Source of the DNA: Laburnicola sp. R22_1
Taxonomy: Eukaryota > Ascomycota > Dothideomycetes > Pleosporales > Didymosphaeriaceae
Direction of reading: 5' to 3'
Assembly (NCBI GenBank): GCA_014281115.1
Contig: JACONQ010000018.1
Coordinates: 186,001-250,000, forward strand
Length of the DNA: 64,000 bases
The translations under genes and the position numbers were made by a program. Below, in pieces: positions 46,388 to 58,300 of the stretch. The number at the start of each line of letters is the position of its first letter. Positions within the stretch are counted from its first letter, which is position 1. The notes under the pieces are model-generated. The model was not told where the DNA came from. It saw only the letters and a program-made list of their open reading frames with translations, and ran no database searches.

Positions 46388-47867
46388 ATGAAGAAGACGC
46401 TACTGCTATGCTTTATCCACGGCTTCAAGGTGAATCTTTCCGCTTTGCCTACCCCCTACATCGTGGCCCCTGCAACATTCCGCATGTGCCCTATCGACTC
46501 TCTATCATGACGTCTATATCGCTCCTAACATGGGCCTAGGGTAGCGACAGCACCTTCGGGAATTTCCCCTCGCACTTGAAGGCGCTGCTTCAGCATGCGC
46601 TGCCCAAGGTCACGGTCCTCGCCATCACATATCCGCAATATGAGACGAGGGGGCACTTGCACGAGTGTGTGGGCCGCTTCAAGGAATGGTGAGTGCATCC
46701 TCTGCCGGCACGCGACAACATACTGCCGCTCTCGACCGCTAGGGCCCGCGCTGACCAGGAAGAAGGCTGCAGGACAAAGTCATAGACCTCGAGGTTGCGA
46801 ATGGAACACCCTCCCCGACCGTTGACCCCTCCGTCCGCACCGTCCTCATCGGCCATTCCATGGGCGGCATCGTCGCTGCAGAAACGCTGCTCTCCATTTT
46901 AAACGAGCAGCCGATCCCTTCCCTCCAAAACTCGGCTTCGCATTCAGCGTCCTCGTTTCACGAGTCCTCTACGTTGATGTTTCCCTACATACAAGCTATC
47001 CTTGCTTTCGATACCCCATATCTAGGCATCGCGCCCGGCGTCGTGGCACATGGCGCGGAGACGCACTGGAACACGGCAAGCTCCGCCTATTCGGCCTACT
47101 CAAACCTCGCGGGCGCTTTCGGGTGGGGCAAGAACACCGAAGCCGGCGCTCGGGCAGCCGTTGACTCCAGTCGGATGCTGGAAGGGGCCCAGAAGTCAGC
47201 ACAAGCAGTGAATGATACTAACGCAGATGCCGCATCCGCTCCTCTATGGCAGAAGTATGGCAGAGTCGCGCTGTTTGCGGGAGCCGCTGGTGCCGTTGCG
47301 GCAGGCGGCGCCGCAGCGTACAGGAACCGGCAGCAGATATCCGCGGGCTTCGGCTGGGCAACATCGCATCTCGAGTTTATAGGCTCGCTGACAAGACCGG
47401 AGGAAATGAAGAAGCGCCTGGAGAGCATCACGAAGCTATCGGATACGCACGAGCTCGGCTTCGCCAACATTTATACCACCCTTGGTCACGCTGTTGATTC
47501 ACAGGGGAAGTCCTCCTGGACCGGCGAAGTGTTGGGCCGTGATCGTACTTTCTGCAACCTCCCTAAGGGCGATCTTACAAAGTACTATGTGCCTGCCGTA
47601 AACGACAAAAGCACAGCAGAGACACTGGCGCACACGGCTATGTTCGACCCGAGAAATAATCCGGGTTACTATATCATGAGCGAGCATGCGAAGGAGCATA
47701 TCATCGATTGGGCGACCAATGAGTGGTACGAGGATAGCGACGGAGCTACGAAGGGCGTGAGCATCGAAGAAGAGGAGGTCTTGGTGGATAGGCCGGTTGA
47801 AGAGGAATTTGAGGATGTGAAGCATTCGCAAAGTGACGATGAGAAGCCTAGGAAGGATGAGCTATGA
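46388..47867 (+). CDS. DUF676-type serine esterase/lipase-like alpha/beta hydrolase
   Basis: Exons 46388-46429, 46540-46688 and 46766-47867 (introns of 110 and 77 nt) give 430 aa. The protein opens directly with the first hydrolase strand and oxyanion motif, FIHGFKGSDSTFGNFP; the nucleophile elbow is IGHSMGGIVA, and LAFDTPYLGIAPGV follows, as in DUF676 serine esterases. A small Ala/Gly hydrophobic stretch (VALFAGAAGAVAAGGAAAY) could be membrane-associating. The C-terminus is acidic and ends exactly in KDEL, but there is no cleavable signal peptide. Substrate unknown. Both junctions restore conserved residues (HGFK-GSD and FKEW-LQDK). Confidence 0.88.
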
Positions 47868-48060
47868 CGCGAACTCCGACCATCAATAGCCTCTCGGCGC
47901 GGGGGTGCTCAGATCTCTGTATACCCTTTTTTTATTTTTCATGAACATTCAAACAAATGCCCCGATGACTCTGATTCTCGTCACAAAACTCAATCTTGAT
48001 GTTCTCATGAACGTTTTCTACACCACGTCGTAATCCTCGCCAAGCAAGCCCCAGCCCGCC

Positions 48061-48741
48061 CTAAAGCCCCTCACCACTGGGCTCGCTACCCTGCACGTGA
48101 ATGTACTTGCACTCGACAATATGGCACCTGCCCTCCATGAATCGTATACAATATCCCTTTTTCATGAAGACGCTCGCCGCCTCTTTAGACACCCTGTACC
48201 GCTTCCGTCCTGGGCTTCCTCCTCCGCCATCCTTCCCGTCCTCCTCCACAGCACCCCGCTTCACTTGCGCCTCTCTACCAACCCGCTTCCCCTGCGCCTC
48301 CCTCCCCATGTTCCCCATCTCCGCATCTTTCTTGTCAATCTCCACATGCAGCGCCTCGATGTACGCTTCTAGTCGCCGAATGTACGCGGCGAAGTTGTGC
48401 GTTAGGGGGTCTTCACGCGAGAGCTCGTTGCTGAAGATGTAGCGTGTGATTTTTGTGCGGAGGGCGCGGTTGGAGCGGGTTAGAGAGGCGATGGTTGTGT
48501 TGTGGGTGGTGGTTAGGGCGGTGTGCTCTTCGGTGGTGGAGGCGAGGGATTCTTGGAGGAGGGTGGTGGTTGTTTGGAGGGTTGTGTTTGCGGCGGAGAG
48601 GGTGGTGTTGGTGGCTTGGAGGGTCGTATTTGCAGTGGAGAGGCGCGCGATTTCGGCTTGGGGAGCTTGGTTGGCGGCTTCTAGGGTGAGGTCGGTTTGT
48701 AGCTTGTCGATGGGGGTGGCTTGCGGTTCTGAGTCGGCCAT
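48061..48741 (-). CDS. Coiled-coil protein with C-terminal CCCH-like zinc finger
   Basis: Single-exon frame of 226 aa. Residues about 15-95 are an Ala/Thr-rich heptad helix with internal repeats (ATNTTLSAANTTLQTT). A second helical part, NFAAYIRRLEAYIEALHVEI, precedes a basic linker. The C-terminus has C-X7-C-X4-C-X3-H (CIRFMEGRCHIVECKYIH), one residue shorter in the second gap than a classical CCCH finger. Possibly an RNA-binding protein; not recognised as a named family. It is convergent with the esterase gene, with 193 bp between stops. Coding-strand composition flips from C-rich at the 5' end to G-rich at the 3' end. Confidence 0.7.
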   Translation of the reverse strand: MADSEPQATPIDKLQTDLTLEAANQAPQAEIARLSTANTTLQATNTTLSAANTTLQTTTTLLQESLASTTEEHTALTTTHNTTIASLTRSNRALRTKITRYIFSNELSREDPLTHNFAAYIRRLEAYIEALHVEIDKKDAEMGNMGREAQGKRVGREAQVKRGAVEEDGKDGGGGSPGRKRYRVSKEAASVFMKKGYCIRFMEGRCHIVECKYIHVQGSEPSGEGL

Positions 48742-49555
48742 GGTGGGCTGGGGAGCTGGAGTGAGTGTTAGAGAGGTTGCACGGAGGGGATGGGTGTATG
48801 TGTGTACGTGGGGTGGTATGCGCGCTGGTTGATTGTGGAAATGGAGTGGGCAGGTGTGGAGGTAGAGACGTTGAGTACGCGGTGTAGAGGGGGGCTTTGG
48901 ACGGTGCGCTGAATTGCGAAAGGCTACCTAGGTAGCACGTTTCGTGCCGTGTCCCGTCGTTTGTAACTTTCACTCTGGTGGTTGGCTTGCACGTTGCCTG
49001 GTGAAGGGCAAGACGGGCTCGTGATTGCTCCTTTCACTATTCCGAGGCAGAAGCGGTGGCGAAATGTCTGCATTTATGCACGCAGGAGTATTTCTCTTGC
49101 AGTCTATTTCTTGTAGTGTTCGCTTGAACTGGACGTATTTAGGCATGGTACTCATTTGTGGGGAGTATATGCAGACGGTCAAGTTGGAGGTCCTGACGAG
49201 CATGTGGACGTTGCGACCAACGAGGTATCGCTTGTTGAGTCCATCATCGATATCTGCTAGAACAAGATCCGTATCTAGTATTGGAGCTCAATCAATAATG
49301 AAAACGTTCAGTCCGAATTGGAAAGCAATGATGTAGAAACGGAGGATATGCTTGGCATACTGTAGCAAAGCGACGATGAATGCATGATGACGCGCGACGA
49401 GTGAGTGAGTGTCATAATTAGCTCCCATTTAAGCACAGATTGCAAACTAACCACAAGCAGCCGCGGGGGCGGGCTGCGACGCACCACCACACGCATCGAT
49501 CGCGAGACGTCAACACGGAAAAAAAATCTCTACAGCCACATACCACCTCGTCAAA
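48742..49555. other. Divergent intergenic region, CCCH gene / PCC1
   Basis: 814 bp between start codons. No supported gene. Confidence 0.4.
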
Positions 49556-49944
49556 ATGCCTTCTCAATCCAACAGCCCCCCACAATCCTTCCCCTGCACC
49601 CTGTACGCCCCCTATCCCCCACAAACACAAAAACTAACGCCCCCACCCGCAGCACACTCACAATCCCCTTCCCAACCCCGCACCTCGCCACAACCGCGCA
49701 CCGCGCCCTCTCCGTCGACGCCGAACTCTCGCCCCTCGTCCGCCGCTCGTTCGCCACCGACAACGCCACCCTCCGCGTCGACTACGCCGCGACTACGAAC
49801 CGCATGCTGCGCGTGGCCGTGAATGGGTTTTTCGAGAGCCTCCGCGTGGTCGTGGGTGTCATGAGGGAGTTGGATGTTGATGTTGTGTATGCGCCTGTGC
49901 GGGAGGGGTTGGAGGGCGTGCAGGGGTTGGAGGTGGGGAGGTGA
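49556..49944 (+). CDS. PCC1: KEOPS/EKC complex subunit Pcc1
   Basis: Small dimerisation subunit of KEOPS, needed for tRNA t6A modification with Kae1 and Bud32, and linked to transcription and telomeres in yeast. Exons 49556-49602 and 49653-49944; the 50-nt intron has a CTAAC branch site (ACTAACG) and a CCGCAG acceptor. 112 aa, typical for the family. The junction restores TLTIPFPTPHLATTAHRAL, the first strand and helix of the Pcc1/CTAG fold; then SVDAELSPLVRRSF and LRVDYAATTNRMLRVAVNGF (helix 2) and a final helix SLRVVVGVMRELD. The C-terminal ~20 residues switch abruptly to G-ending codons. Confidence 0.93.
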
Positions 49945-50530
49945 GGGGCGGAGGGGATGGGTTGGGTCTGATGGAGATATGTTTTTGGAGAGGGGTGGAG
50001 GGTTGAGTGGGTGTGCCTGGGATGGGATGGGGGATGAGGATGCGCATGGGGGATTAAGGATATGAAGAGTGTGACGGGAACGGGAAATGGGGCGGCCTCC
50101 CTGGTAGAGTCAAGGAGTGCTGCTTGACCGCTTTGACGAGGGGACATAGCATACACTGCGAAAGAGTGAAAAGGCACAGCAGCAACGCGCGAGACACCAG
50201 CGTGCGGCACAAGATGCATGATAGCAAGCCTTGTGGGGTGGGATCAATGCATATGGGCTGAGGAAGCCTCTCAGTCAGAAGGACAGGAAGACTTCATCCA
50301 GCAAACATCCTACACGTTGGAAGGCTTCGACGGTATAACATGTAATTGATTATGGGACTACTTGGAACATACAACAACACCGAATCCCTGAACTCCCCGA
50401 TTGTCACCCTTACCGTCTCCGACCAATATCCTAACCAATCACGAAGATTATTTCCATATATATATGCACATACCATTCAACTCCCGACAAATTCCCATAA
50501 ACTCCAAATCAAGCCGACTGTATCACGAAC
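49945..50530. other. Convergent 3' flanks of PCC1 and the Cys-rich gene
   Basis: 586 bp, extremely G-rich on the plus strand for the first 150 bp. No gene. Confidence 0.4.
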
Positions 50531-52243
50531 CTACACATCTCCCTTGAAAAGGTCCTCCCAGTCCTCCTCCGTGATCTCAATGCGCTGAGTGTACCGCGGG
50601 TCACGGTAACCAAGAACATGGCGCGTAATCTTCTCGGCTGGTGCCTCAGCCGATTCATCAATCTCACCTTCTTCCAGATCATCTCTTGGTCGAATTGAAC
50701 AAGGAACAGACTTGGTAGTTGGCTCGACCTGATTATACAGACGACGAACAGACGCAGGAGGCATTGCCGTCATATGCTTGTTGATATCGACCACAGTCTT
50801 GGATGGCAGCATACTCGACATACGAGGCTTCCTCGGTGCAACATGTGCGCGGCGGAAGTACGGGTGCGTACGCGCATCCGCAATATCGGGCGCAGCATCG
50901 AGATGGTGGGGCGATGCGACGTTCTCGTCTGTATTTTGTCGCGCCATCAAGCGAGGCAGATGTTTAGACGCGTAATTCAAGTACGTCGTTGTCGATGGAG
51001 ACAGCTGGTAGCCGCTCTTCTGGGTGTCGAGAACTTTCGCATGGTGCAGCGTCTCCAGTAGAAGTGCGCCAACGTGTTGCCGATGCTCGGGACTGCCGTG
51101 GGAAGTCGACGCAATCGCGAGTGCTTCCATCATTATGGTTGTTCTGAAGGTCGGGTCTTCGAAGAGGAGAGCGACGGTTGGAGCACCTCGGGGTAGTGAC
51201 ACGGGGTTCGAGACCGTTTTGCTCTGTTCGCCATCGTTTGAGGAGCTTTCCCGGCTCGATTGGGACTTATTGATAGGAGCGTCCAGTGAAAGAGGTCGGG
51301 GCCTGTCACTGGTAGAGGACGTTGAGGATTCTATGCATGAGCCCGATCGCTTAGTATCCCGTTCCCGGTAGGTGCGTATGCTGTGGTCGGGAGCTGGCGA
51401 ACGAGAGCGGGTGCGGGTGTGTGAACTCGGAGGAATCGCGCAAGGACCTGACGATGAATACTGTGACCGCAACGTCCTGTCTGGAGGATTACAGGATCCT
51501 CTAGGAGGTGTAGGCGGCTCGTGGATTGGCGTACGAGGACCGATCGTTGAGGAAGAAGGCGAAGAAGCAGTGGAGAGCCGTGGGGTCGATTGAGCACACA
51601 CGGATGAGGCAGCGGACACAGACGAGGTAGCCGATGACGGAAAAGACAAAGAACAGGCAGCCGAGGATGGAGAAAACACAGGAGAGGCAACCGACGTCGA
51701 CGGAGCAGACTCGGACTCGGTTGACGACGACGAAGACCCATCTGAGCCCCATGATCTCAATCGACTCCGTCTATCCGGTGACGGAGACGGTCCACTGGGA
51801 TCGCAGCTCAGACCCGCTCTGAGGCTCCAAAACTTCTCCTGGCGTCGAAGTATACAGAGCCTAGAACAGAACTTGCCCCAGTGCTGTTGATCCGGGGGGC
51901 AAGCGGGGCACATCTTAGTGCAATTCATCCAATAGAAGCGGTGCGTGTACCCCTCTTCTTCGAGGCAATTGAAGCATCTCGTATCTTCTTCTTTGCGCAT
52001 GCCGACATGCTTGTATCTGCGATGAAGCTCCACGTCGGTAAGGACTTGAGGCTGCTTCTTGGGTGGCACCGAGGCGCTGACCCGTGTACTCGTAGGTGGA
52101 GTTATAAGGTGCGTTAGCTGTGCGAGGGCTTGAAGGAGATGGTCGTGAGTAGCCGTGACTGCGGGCGGTGTCATTGTCGGATTGATGAGGTACAATGAGG
52201 GATCGGCGTTCGCGCCTTCCGACTGAGCAAGGAAAGAGGGCAT
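50531..52243 (-). CDS. Cys/His-rich, Ser-rich hypothetical protein
   Basis: Single-exon frame of 570 aa. After an N-terminal helix (HDHLLQALAQLTHLI) comes a compact metal-binding-like cluster at residues 90-130: C-X2-C-X7-H-X6-C-X3-C-X2-C-X5-H-X4-C-X3-C, enough ligands for two zincs. Residues about 145-350 are a low-complexity Ser/Pro linker with many SSS and SPS runs. The C-terminal part has helices (MMEALAIASTSHGSPEHRQH) and ends with an acidic LEEGEIDESAEAP and EDWEDLFKGDV. Not recognised as a known family; possibly a lineage-specific nucleic-acid-binding protein. A later ATG within the first 30 codons (MTPPAV) is an alternative start. Confidence 0.7.
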   Translation of the reverse strand: MPSFLAQSEGANADPSLYLINPTMTPPAVTATHDHLLQALAQLTHLITPPTSTRVSASVPPKKQPQVLTDVELHRRYKHVGMRKEEDTRCFNCLEEEGYTHRFYWMNCTKMCPACPPDQQHWGKFCSRLCILRRQEKFWSLRAGLSCDPSGPSPSPDRRSRLRSWGSDGSSSSSTESESAPSTSVASPVFSPSSAACSLSFPSSATSSVSAASSVCAQSTPRLSTASSPSSSTIGPRTPIHEPPTPPRGSCNPPDRTLRSQYSSSGPCAIPPSSHTRTRSRSPAPDHSIRTYRERDTKRSGSCIESSTSSTSDRPRPLSLDAPINKSQSSRESSSNDGEQSKTVSNPVSLPRGAPTVALLFEDPTFRTTIMMEALAIASTSHGSPEHRQHVGALLLETLHHAKVLDTQKSGYQLSPSTTTYLNYASKHLPRLMARQNTDENVASPHHLDAAPDIADARTHPYFRRAHVAPRKPRMSSMLPSKTVVDINKHMTAMPPASVRRLYNQVEPTTKSVPCSIRPRDDLEEGEIDESAEAPAEKITRHVLGYRDPRYTQRIEITEEDWEDLFKGDV

Positions 52244-53695
52244 TGTGGACGAAGCTGAAGAGCAATTCTCCGCCCGGCGTCAGCATTTCTATATCCCACC
52301 CGCGGCCTGTAAACGGCCGTGCGGGCCTTTGTTTGCTGCTTCTCGAGCCTTGTGGGGACTGTCGGTTCTCTGCATGCTCTGGTCCCCACCAAGTTTCATA
52401 AGAAGGCTGCAAGTATCAGATTTTGTTTTTTAGGTAGTACGAATTGAGTTAAGGCTTCGACGCCATTGGAATAAGAAGCGTGTAATAAGCATGCATACGC
52501 TTCTGCCTGGCCCAATTCATGACTGTAGGTGGAACAGTGCAGGAGGAGTCATGGCCTGGGCCCTGGACGCGACCATGGAAGGCGCGAGTTACCTTCTTTT
52601 CGGGAAGCTGCAGATGGCGGGTGAAATTTCTAATTTCCCCCACCAAACGGAGGAGAGGCCATCTGGTCTGTAATTCAGAAAGGAAGCCTGTTCGTTCATA
52701 TGGTGTTCGCCCTGAGTCATGGCCTGCTGGCTAACTTCGGGACCGCTATGGGTCGGTACTAGCTACGACTCATAACTGTTAGATTCCGAACGATTGACAT
52801 CGGCGCGCATAGATGAGGCACCAGAATGAGGCTACAGCATGTGAACCACGATGGTGCAGGAACGTTCAACCGAAGGTAACCTGTGCTCGAATCATAGGCT
52901 GTGCGATTCCGTGACGACTGCGAGATACATATCGAAACCTGCATCGTAAATGGGTCGGGTTCCAGTTGAATAAGGCGAGCACGCGCTGGTGTTCATCACT
53001 TACTTAGAAAGGCTGTGCACCCACATCAGTGCATGTCTCAGCCACCGTATGCCATGGGCCCATTTCCTCAATCGCTCTTCCAAAGTGGATCTTCCGTGTG
53101 CGAACGATGGGATACATCCGCAGGTCGACTACAACGTAGCAAGAGTTGGAAGCCCGACACCTTTGAATCGATTTGACTTTGCTTCGAAGCCCTTCCAAGT
53201 ATAGAGAATGGCAAGAGATGGTCGCCGCTTCGTAAACGTACTTGTCGGTTATGTTGGATGATGAGCAAATGGCTACAACAGATTAGGAAAGCGCAGGTGG
53301 AAGATGCGAAGGGGAACTCAGTGCGGAGATGCCTGCAGGCTGTAATAAACTGATCACAGAGGTATTAGCATTCCAAGGTTAACTCTTTCCACCCAAAGAG
53401 CAGTGAGCTAAACTTGGGTCTGTGCCGGTGCGCTCCTGTGAGTCAATGCAGCGTGTTCTCTAGACGAGATGTGAGGCCACCCAGAATGATATTTTGGAAG
53501 GAGCGACTAATTGCGCATTCCATTGGATGTGGCTGACGCGCAAGCAGTTGCCTGACGTTACGGATGATATCGGTTACCTGCCGTGGCTACTCTTAATACT
53601 TAAACTCCGCCTCCTCCTCCACACAAATACCAGCCATATGCACTCTGCCCCAACGAAAAGCCTTCCCACAAAGTTTCAACCGTTGCCTTTGCATA
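52244..53695. other. Gene-poor stretch
   Basis: 1.45 kb between the Cys-rich gene and the F-box remnant. No frame with a recognisable domain or clear coding bias. Confidence 0.4.
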
Positions 53696-54788
53696 ATGTG
53701 GCAGTCCGGCAACTCCGCCCGAGTCGTATCCAGCCAGCCAGCTCCTATGCCGCCAAGGGCGGGTCTTACTTCTCTGCACGACGAATTGGTCTTGGAAATA
53801 ATCGATAACTTAAACAGCGACCACGACCACTAGGATTCCTGCGCCCTTTACAATCTCCGCTTAACAAATGGCCAGCTGCACCGTCTGGCTACTCCTGCTC
53901 TATATGCAAGCTTTAAGGCCGCGTTTCCACAACTAGACGGATACCTCAAAACAACCCTCAAGTATCCTCACCTCGCGGAACACCTCAAGTTTCTTGAATG
54001 GACGCTTGATGATGATGCCGCGTCCGACCTTGCCGGTAGTGGTGTACTCTCCGAGCCGCCCACGGAGCAGTACAAACTATCCCAGATAGACCTTGAAGAG
54101 TTGTACAAGAAGATTGAAGCGCTCGAACTTTCGGTGTTGTTTAGAGAGTACTTTATGGACTCCCAGACCCCGACATCCACAGCTGACCGCGCGGCATTGC
54201 TTGTCCGCACCCACAACATCAGCCGCCTCGCTGTCAACAGTCGTTACCGTGTCAGGTCAAACACAAAAGCGCCTGGCTCGCGTTACAGGACAAAATCGGA
54301 TCTGGTATGCCCGGCTCGGTTGGCCAATATTTCCAACAGCTGCACACTGTTAAAGTGAATACGGGATCGATGCTTATGGAGTGGATTACACCGATCCTGA
54401 AAATCAAGTAAGTCAGTTCCGTAATGTGTATCAGGACCCTTCGTCTCTCGGCTATGTACCGGGTCATGATGGCTTTGTACATTGTAGTATAACATCGTCG
54501 AGTTGATTACTAACACATGATCACAACGCCCAGATCTGTCAGAAATTTGACCCTGGTAGATGCCCACGAGTTCATGTACCGGATGATCCTCGCTGCTTAC
54601 CCCCCGCTCCCAGAACCGGGAGAATATCAGATCTGATCTCACGGATCTGCGCGACCCTGTCGGTCGGTCTGTGTCTCAGCTCGGCAATCTCGAGGCTCTT
54701 AAACAGTACACATGAGATGCGACTCTGCTTGAAGCAGTTGGAAGATGGGCTTGTGGGCATGTGCTGGACCGGCTGCGAGCCTCGCTAT
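53696..54788 (+). pseudogene. Decayed F-box protein gene
   Basis: From an ATG at 53696 the frame reads through LTSLHDELVLEIIDNLNSD, an F-box helix, to a TAG at 53831-53833, then continues in the same frame as coherent protein (LRLTNGQLHRLATPALYASF; LDGYLKTTLKYPHLAEHLKF). Later fragments in shifted frames also look coding: GSMLMEWITPILK near 54370, NLTLVDAHEFMYRMILAAYP near 54545, and LGNLEALKQYT followed by TGA then DATLLEAVGRW near 54690. The TAG could come from CAG and the TGA from TGG, both RIP-type transitions. Substrate-recognition role before decay, by family. Confidence 0.7.
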
Positions 54789-55358
54789 GACGGATGGACC
54801 CGGTGACTCCAAGTGACTGTGTGGCTCGCTCTACACGCAATCGGGAAGGCGGACGAGGGTGCGATTGCGTTGGTCATTGTTTTGGGGTCGCTCTGCAAGG
54901 TGTGGGCACGGGCAATCTTGATTTTGCGGTCAGCCACAGGCCCCTTCCCCTTGAATCCACCTCGGCATTATTGCCGTGGCTGATGAGATGCCGGGCCGGA
55001 AGGCGTATCGTTATCTCTTGGAATACGTCAGCGGCTACGGCAACGGCGGGAGCGCAAGTGTCGCAGGGTCGCGCGCCGGTGATAATCGTTTGGCCGTGGT
55101 GACGACTCGACTCGCTTGTTGTTTCATGACGCAGCGCTTCACAAGCGCGCCTCCTCTCCCTAGATACCTCCTCCGTCGTCCCTGCCCTTCTGCACTTCAA
55201 TTCCCTCTTCTCCGCACGCACCCTACCCACGCCGTACACCGCCCTGCTGCTTCCTCATGGCCGTCGCGGCCTGAACCGTCCTGCACCCTACGACGTCTTG
55301 CCATTATTGCCCATAGCCGGGAGCACAACCCAGTTTCACCTCAGCTCAGGCGAGCACC
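54789..55358. other. Promoter and 5' UTR region of the OSCA/TMEM63-type channel gene
   Basis: 570 bp; the last 250 bp are C-rich. No gene supported. Confidence 0.45.
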
Positions 55359-58300
55359 ATGTCAGCCAGGAGCCCTGCTCCACAGGCCTCGTCCACCGAT
55401 ATCACCGCCCCCAATTCGGGCGTCGCACAGAATGCGCAGAACCAGAGCATCAAGACCTTCGCCGCCTCGCTCTCTACAGCTGCCGTAATCTTCGGCGTGC
55501 AGTTCGTCCTGTTCCTGATATTGAGTGGCAACTGGAAAATCCGCAAATCCAGAGCAGCGACCGAGAAGGCTGCAGAGCGGCAGAGCCTGTTCCACAAGAT
55601 CTAGTACGTGGTGTCGCGACATCTCGGATTGCCTCAGCTGCATACTGACCGTTCCAGTTACTACAAGACCGCATTCGTCCCCAGACGCCAACGCATTGCA
55701 GCCCCAACGACCGCTATCGAGTCCTTCAAGAATGTCTTCGCCATTAGCGATCGAGAACTCATCCGTGTTGCTGGTCTGGACGGCTACCTCTTCCTGCAAT
55801 ACCTCCAGCTGCTGCTTCGCATCTTTATACCCATGGCCATCGTAATGCTCCCGATCCTCCTCCCGATAAACCGCATTGGAGACGTCCCCGACGTCTCTGG
55901 CCTGGACTCGTTCGCCTGGCCCAATGTCGGAGTGCCGGCCAAGGTGCATCGACTCTGGGCCCATCTCGTGCTGGCAGTGTGCGTCGTCATTTGGGTCTGC
56001 TACAATTTCTACGGAGCTTTGAGGAAGTTTGTGCGACTACGGCAAACTATTCTTACCATGCCAGAACATCGAATTCGCGCTTCTGCAACGACCATTCTGG
56101 TGCAAAGCATTCCTCGGAAATGGCTTACTGCAGCCGCGCTCGACGCGCTTTACGACGTTTTCCCAGGTGGAATTAAAGACATATGGATCAACCGCAACTA
56201 TGACGACCTGGCAGAGAAGGTCAACAAGCGAACAAAGATCGCGCGCGCGCTCGAAAATGCCGAAACCAACCTCATCATCCAATGTGCCAAGAAGGCCAAG
56301 AAGATGGAAGAGAAAAGGGCAAAGCAAGCAGGCAGTAAGAAGACTAAAGAAGAAAAGAAGGATGACGAGGCTGCAGAAAATAATATTATTCACCATGAAA
56401 CGCATGAGCAGGGAACGAGCGTTAACAACCCCCATCAGATCGAGCAGACCCTCCAGGATGTGCTTGCTGAGGACCCCTCAATCTCTTCGTCTTCCTCGTC
56501 TTCGTCTCGCTCAACTTCGCCCGAACACAAACGGAAAGGCCTTCCGATTCCTCTCTTAGGTGGAGGTATTCAAGTTGTGAATGAAGGGTTCCGCGACGTA
56601 GGCAAGTTTGGCAATAAAATGGTTGGTGGCTTTAGAGGGGCCTTTGGGAAACACGGTCACAATCGTGAAACGTCACAAGCAGACGCCCTGAACGACGAGC
56701 CCATGTCTTCACCCGCGACCGCCGATTTCGAGCAGAGGGGGACCAGCTCCGACACTTTCACGCCTCTGAACGATCCAGCCAAGGCGAAATTCGATTCGGA
56801 ACGATCCCCTGATTCTTTACCGGACAAAAAGCGACCACACACGGCTGAGTCCACATTGGGTCCGCTAAAGGCGATTAAAACAATTAAGAACTCACGGCTG
56901 AACCCAATCCGGCGATTGAGCGACTTCGCTAGCCCCCAGCCGTTCCGCGCCGAGGGGGAAGAGTTTCCATTGGAGAACAAGCCCTATGAAACCGCCAAGT
57001 ACGACTACGCCGGTGTGTACGACGAGTCATTTGTAGAAGACGACGAGAATGCCCTCTGGAGGAAGTACATCAAACCCAAGGATCGCGAAACGATGCGTGT
57101 GCCTTATTTTGATAAGTCATGGTGGCCATCGCTTCCCTTGCTCGGCAAGAAAGTGGACACCATTTACTACTGTCGCAAAGAGCTGGCTCGCCTGAATCAT
57201 GCCATCGCCCTTGATCAAGCCAATCTCGAACAATTCCCTCTGATGAACTCTGCCTTCATTCAGTTCAATCATCAGGTTGCTGCACACATGGCGTGCCAGT
57301 CGCTCACTCACCACATTCCACGTCAAATGGATCCACGCACTGTTGAGGTCAACCCCAATGAAATCATCTGGGACAATCTTACGATGGCTTGGTGGATGCG
57401 CTATGTCCGCATGTTTCTTGTCATTTCTGCAATCGTCGGTCTCATCATTCTATGGGGTATTCCGGTTGCCTTTTCCGGAGGTCTCTCCAAGATTTCCACG
57501 TTGACGGATGAGGTGCCCTGGCTAGCCTGGATAGAAGACCTGCCGGATTGGTTCATCAGTTTCGCGCAGGGTGTCTTGCCTCCGGCACTACTCGCCATAC
57601 TCTTCGCCGTTTTACCGATCATCTTGCGCCTGTTGGCCGAAGCCACCGGTACCACTACGATGGGCGAAAGGGAGCTCCTAGTTCAAAACTTTTACTTTGC
57701 TTTTGTTTTCGTCCAGCTCTTCTTGGTCGTGTCGATTTCCTCGGGTATAACTTCAACTCTCGACAACCTTCTCAAGGATCCGACTAGCGTAACGTCGACA
57801 CTGGCGCAAGAGCTTCCCAAGTCCGCGGGCTATTTTTTCTCTTATATGATTTTGCAGGCACTCAGTATCAGTTCCGGTACTTTGTTGCAGGTTGCGGCGG
57901 TACTGATCCTCCTAATTAGTCGGTTCTTGGACACGACCCCTCGACAGAAGGTTGCCAGGGTACTCAGTAGGCCTGGCATCACATGGGGAAACATGATCCC
58001 AGTCTACACGAATTTTGGCGCCATTGGTCTTATCTACGCTGTCATTGCGCCGCTTCTAATGGTCGTATTATTGATCACGTTCAGTCTTTTCTGGTTCACC
58101 TATAGATACCAGATGATCTACGTATCTTATGCCAAAGCTGAAACCAACGGGCTGATCTTCCCGAAGGCTATCAATCAACTTTTCACCGGACTTTACTTCC
58201 TCGAAATCACCTTGATCGGCCTCTTTTTTGGCCTGTCTTGCTTCCCGCAAGCCATCATCATGATCGTCACTCTCGGATTTACGATCTTGTTCCAGTTTCT

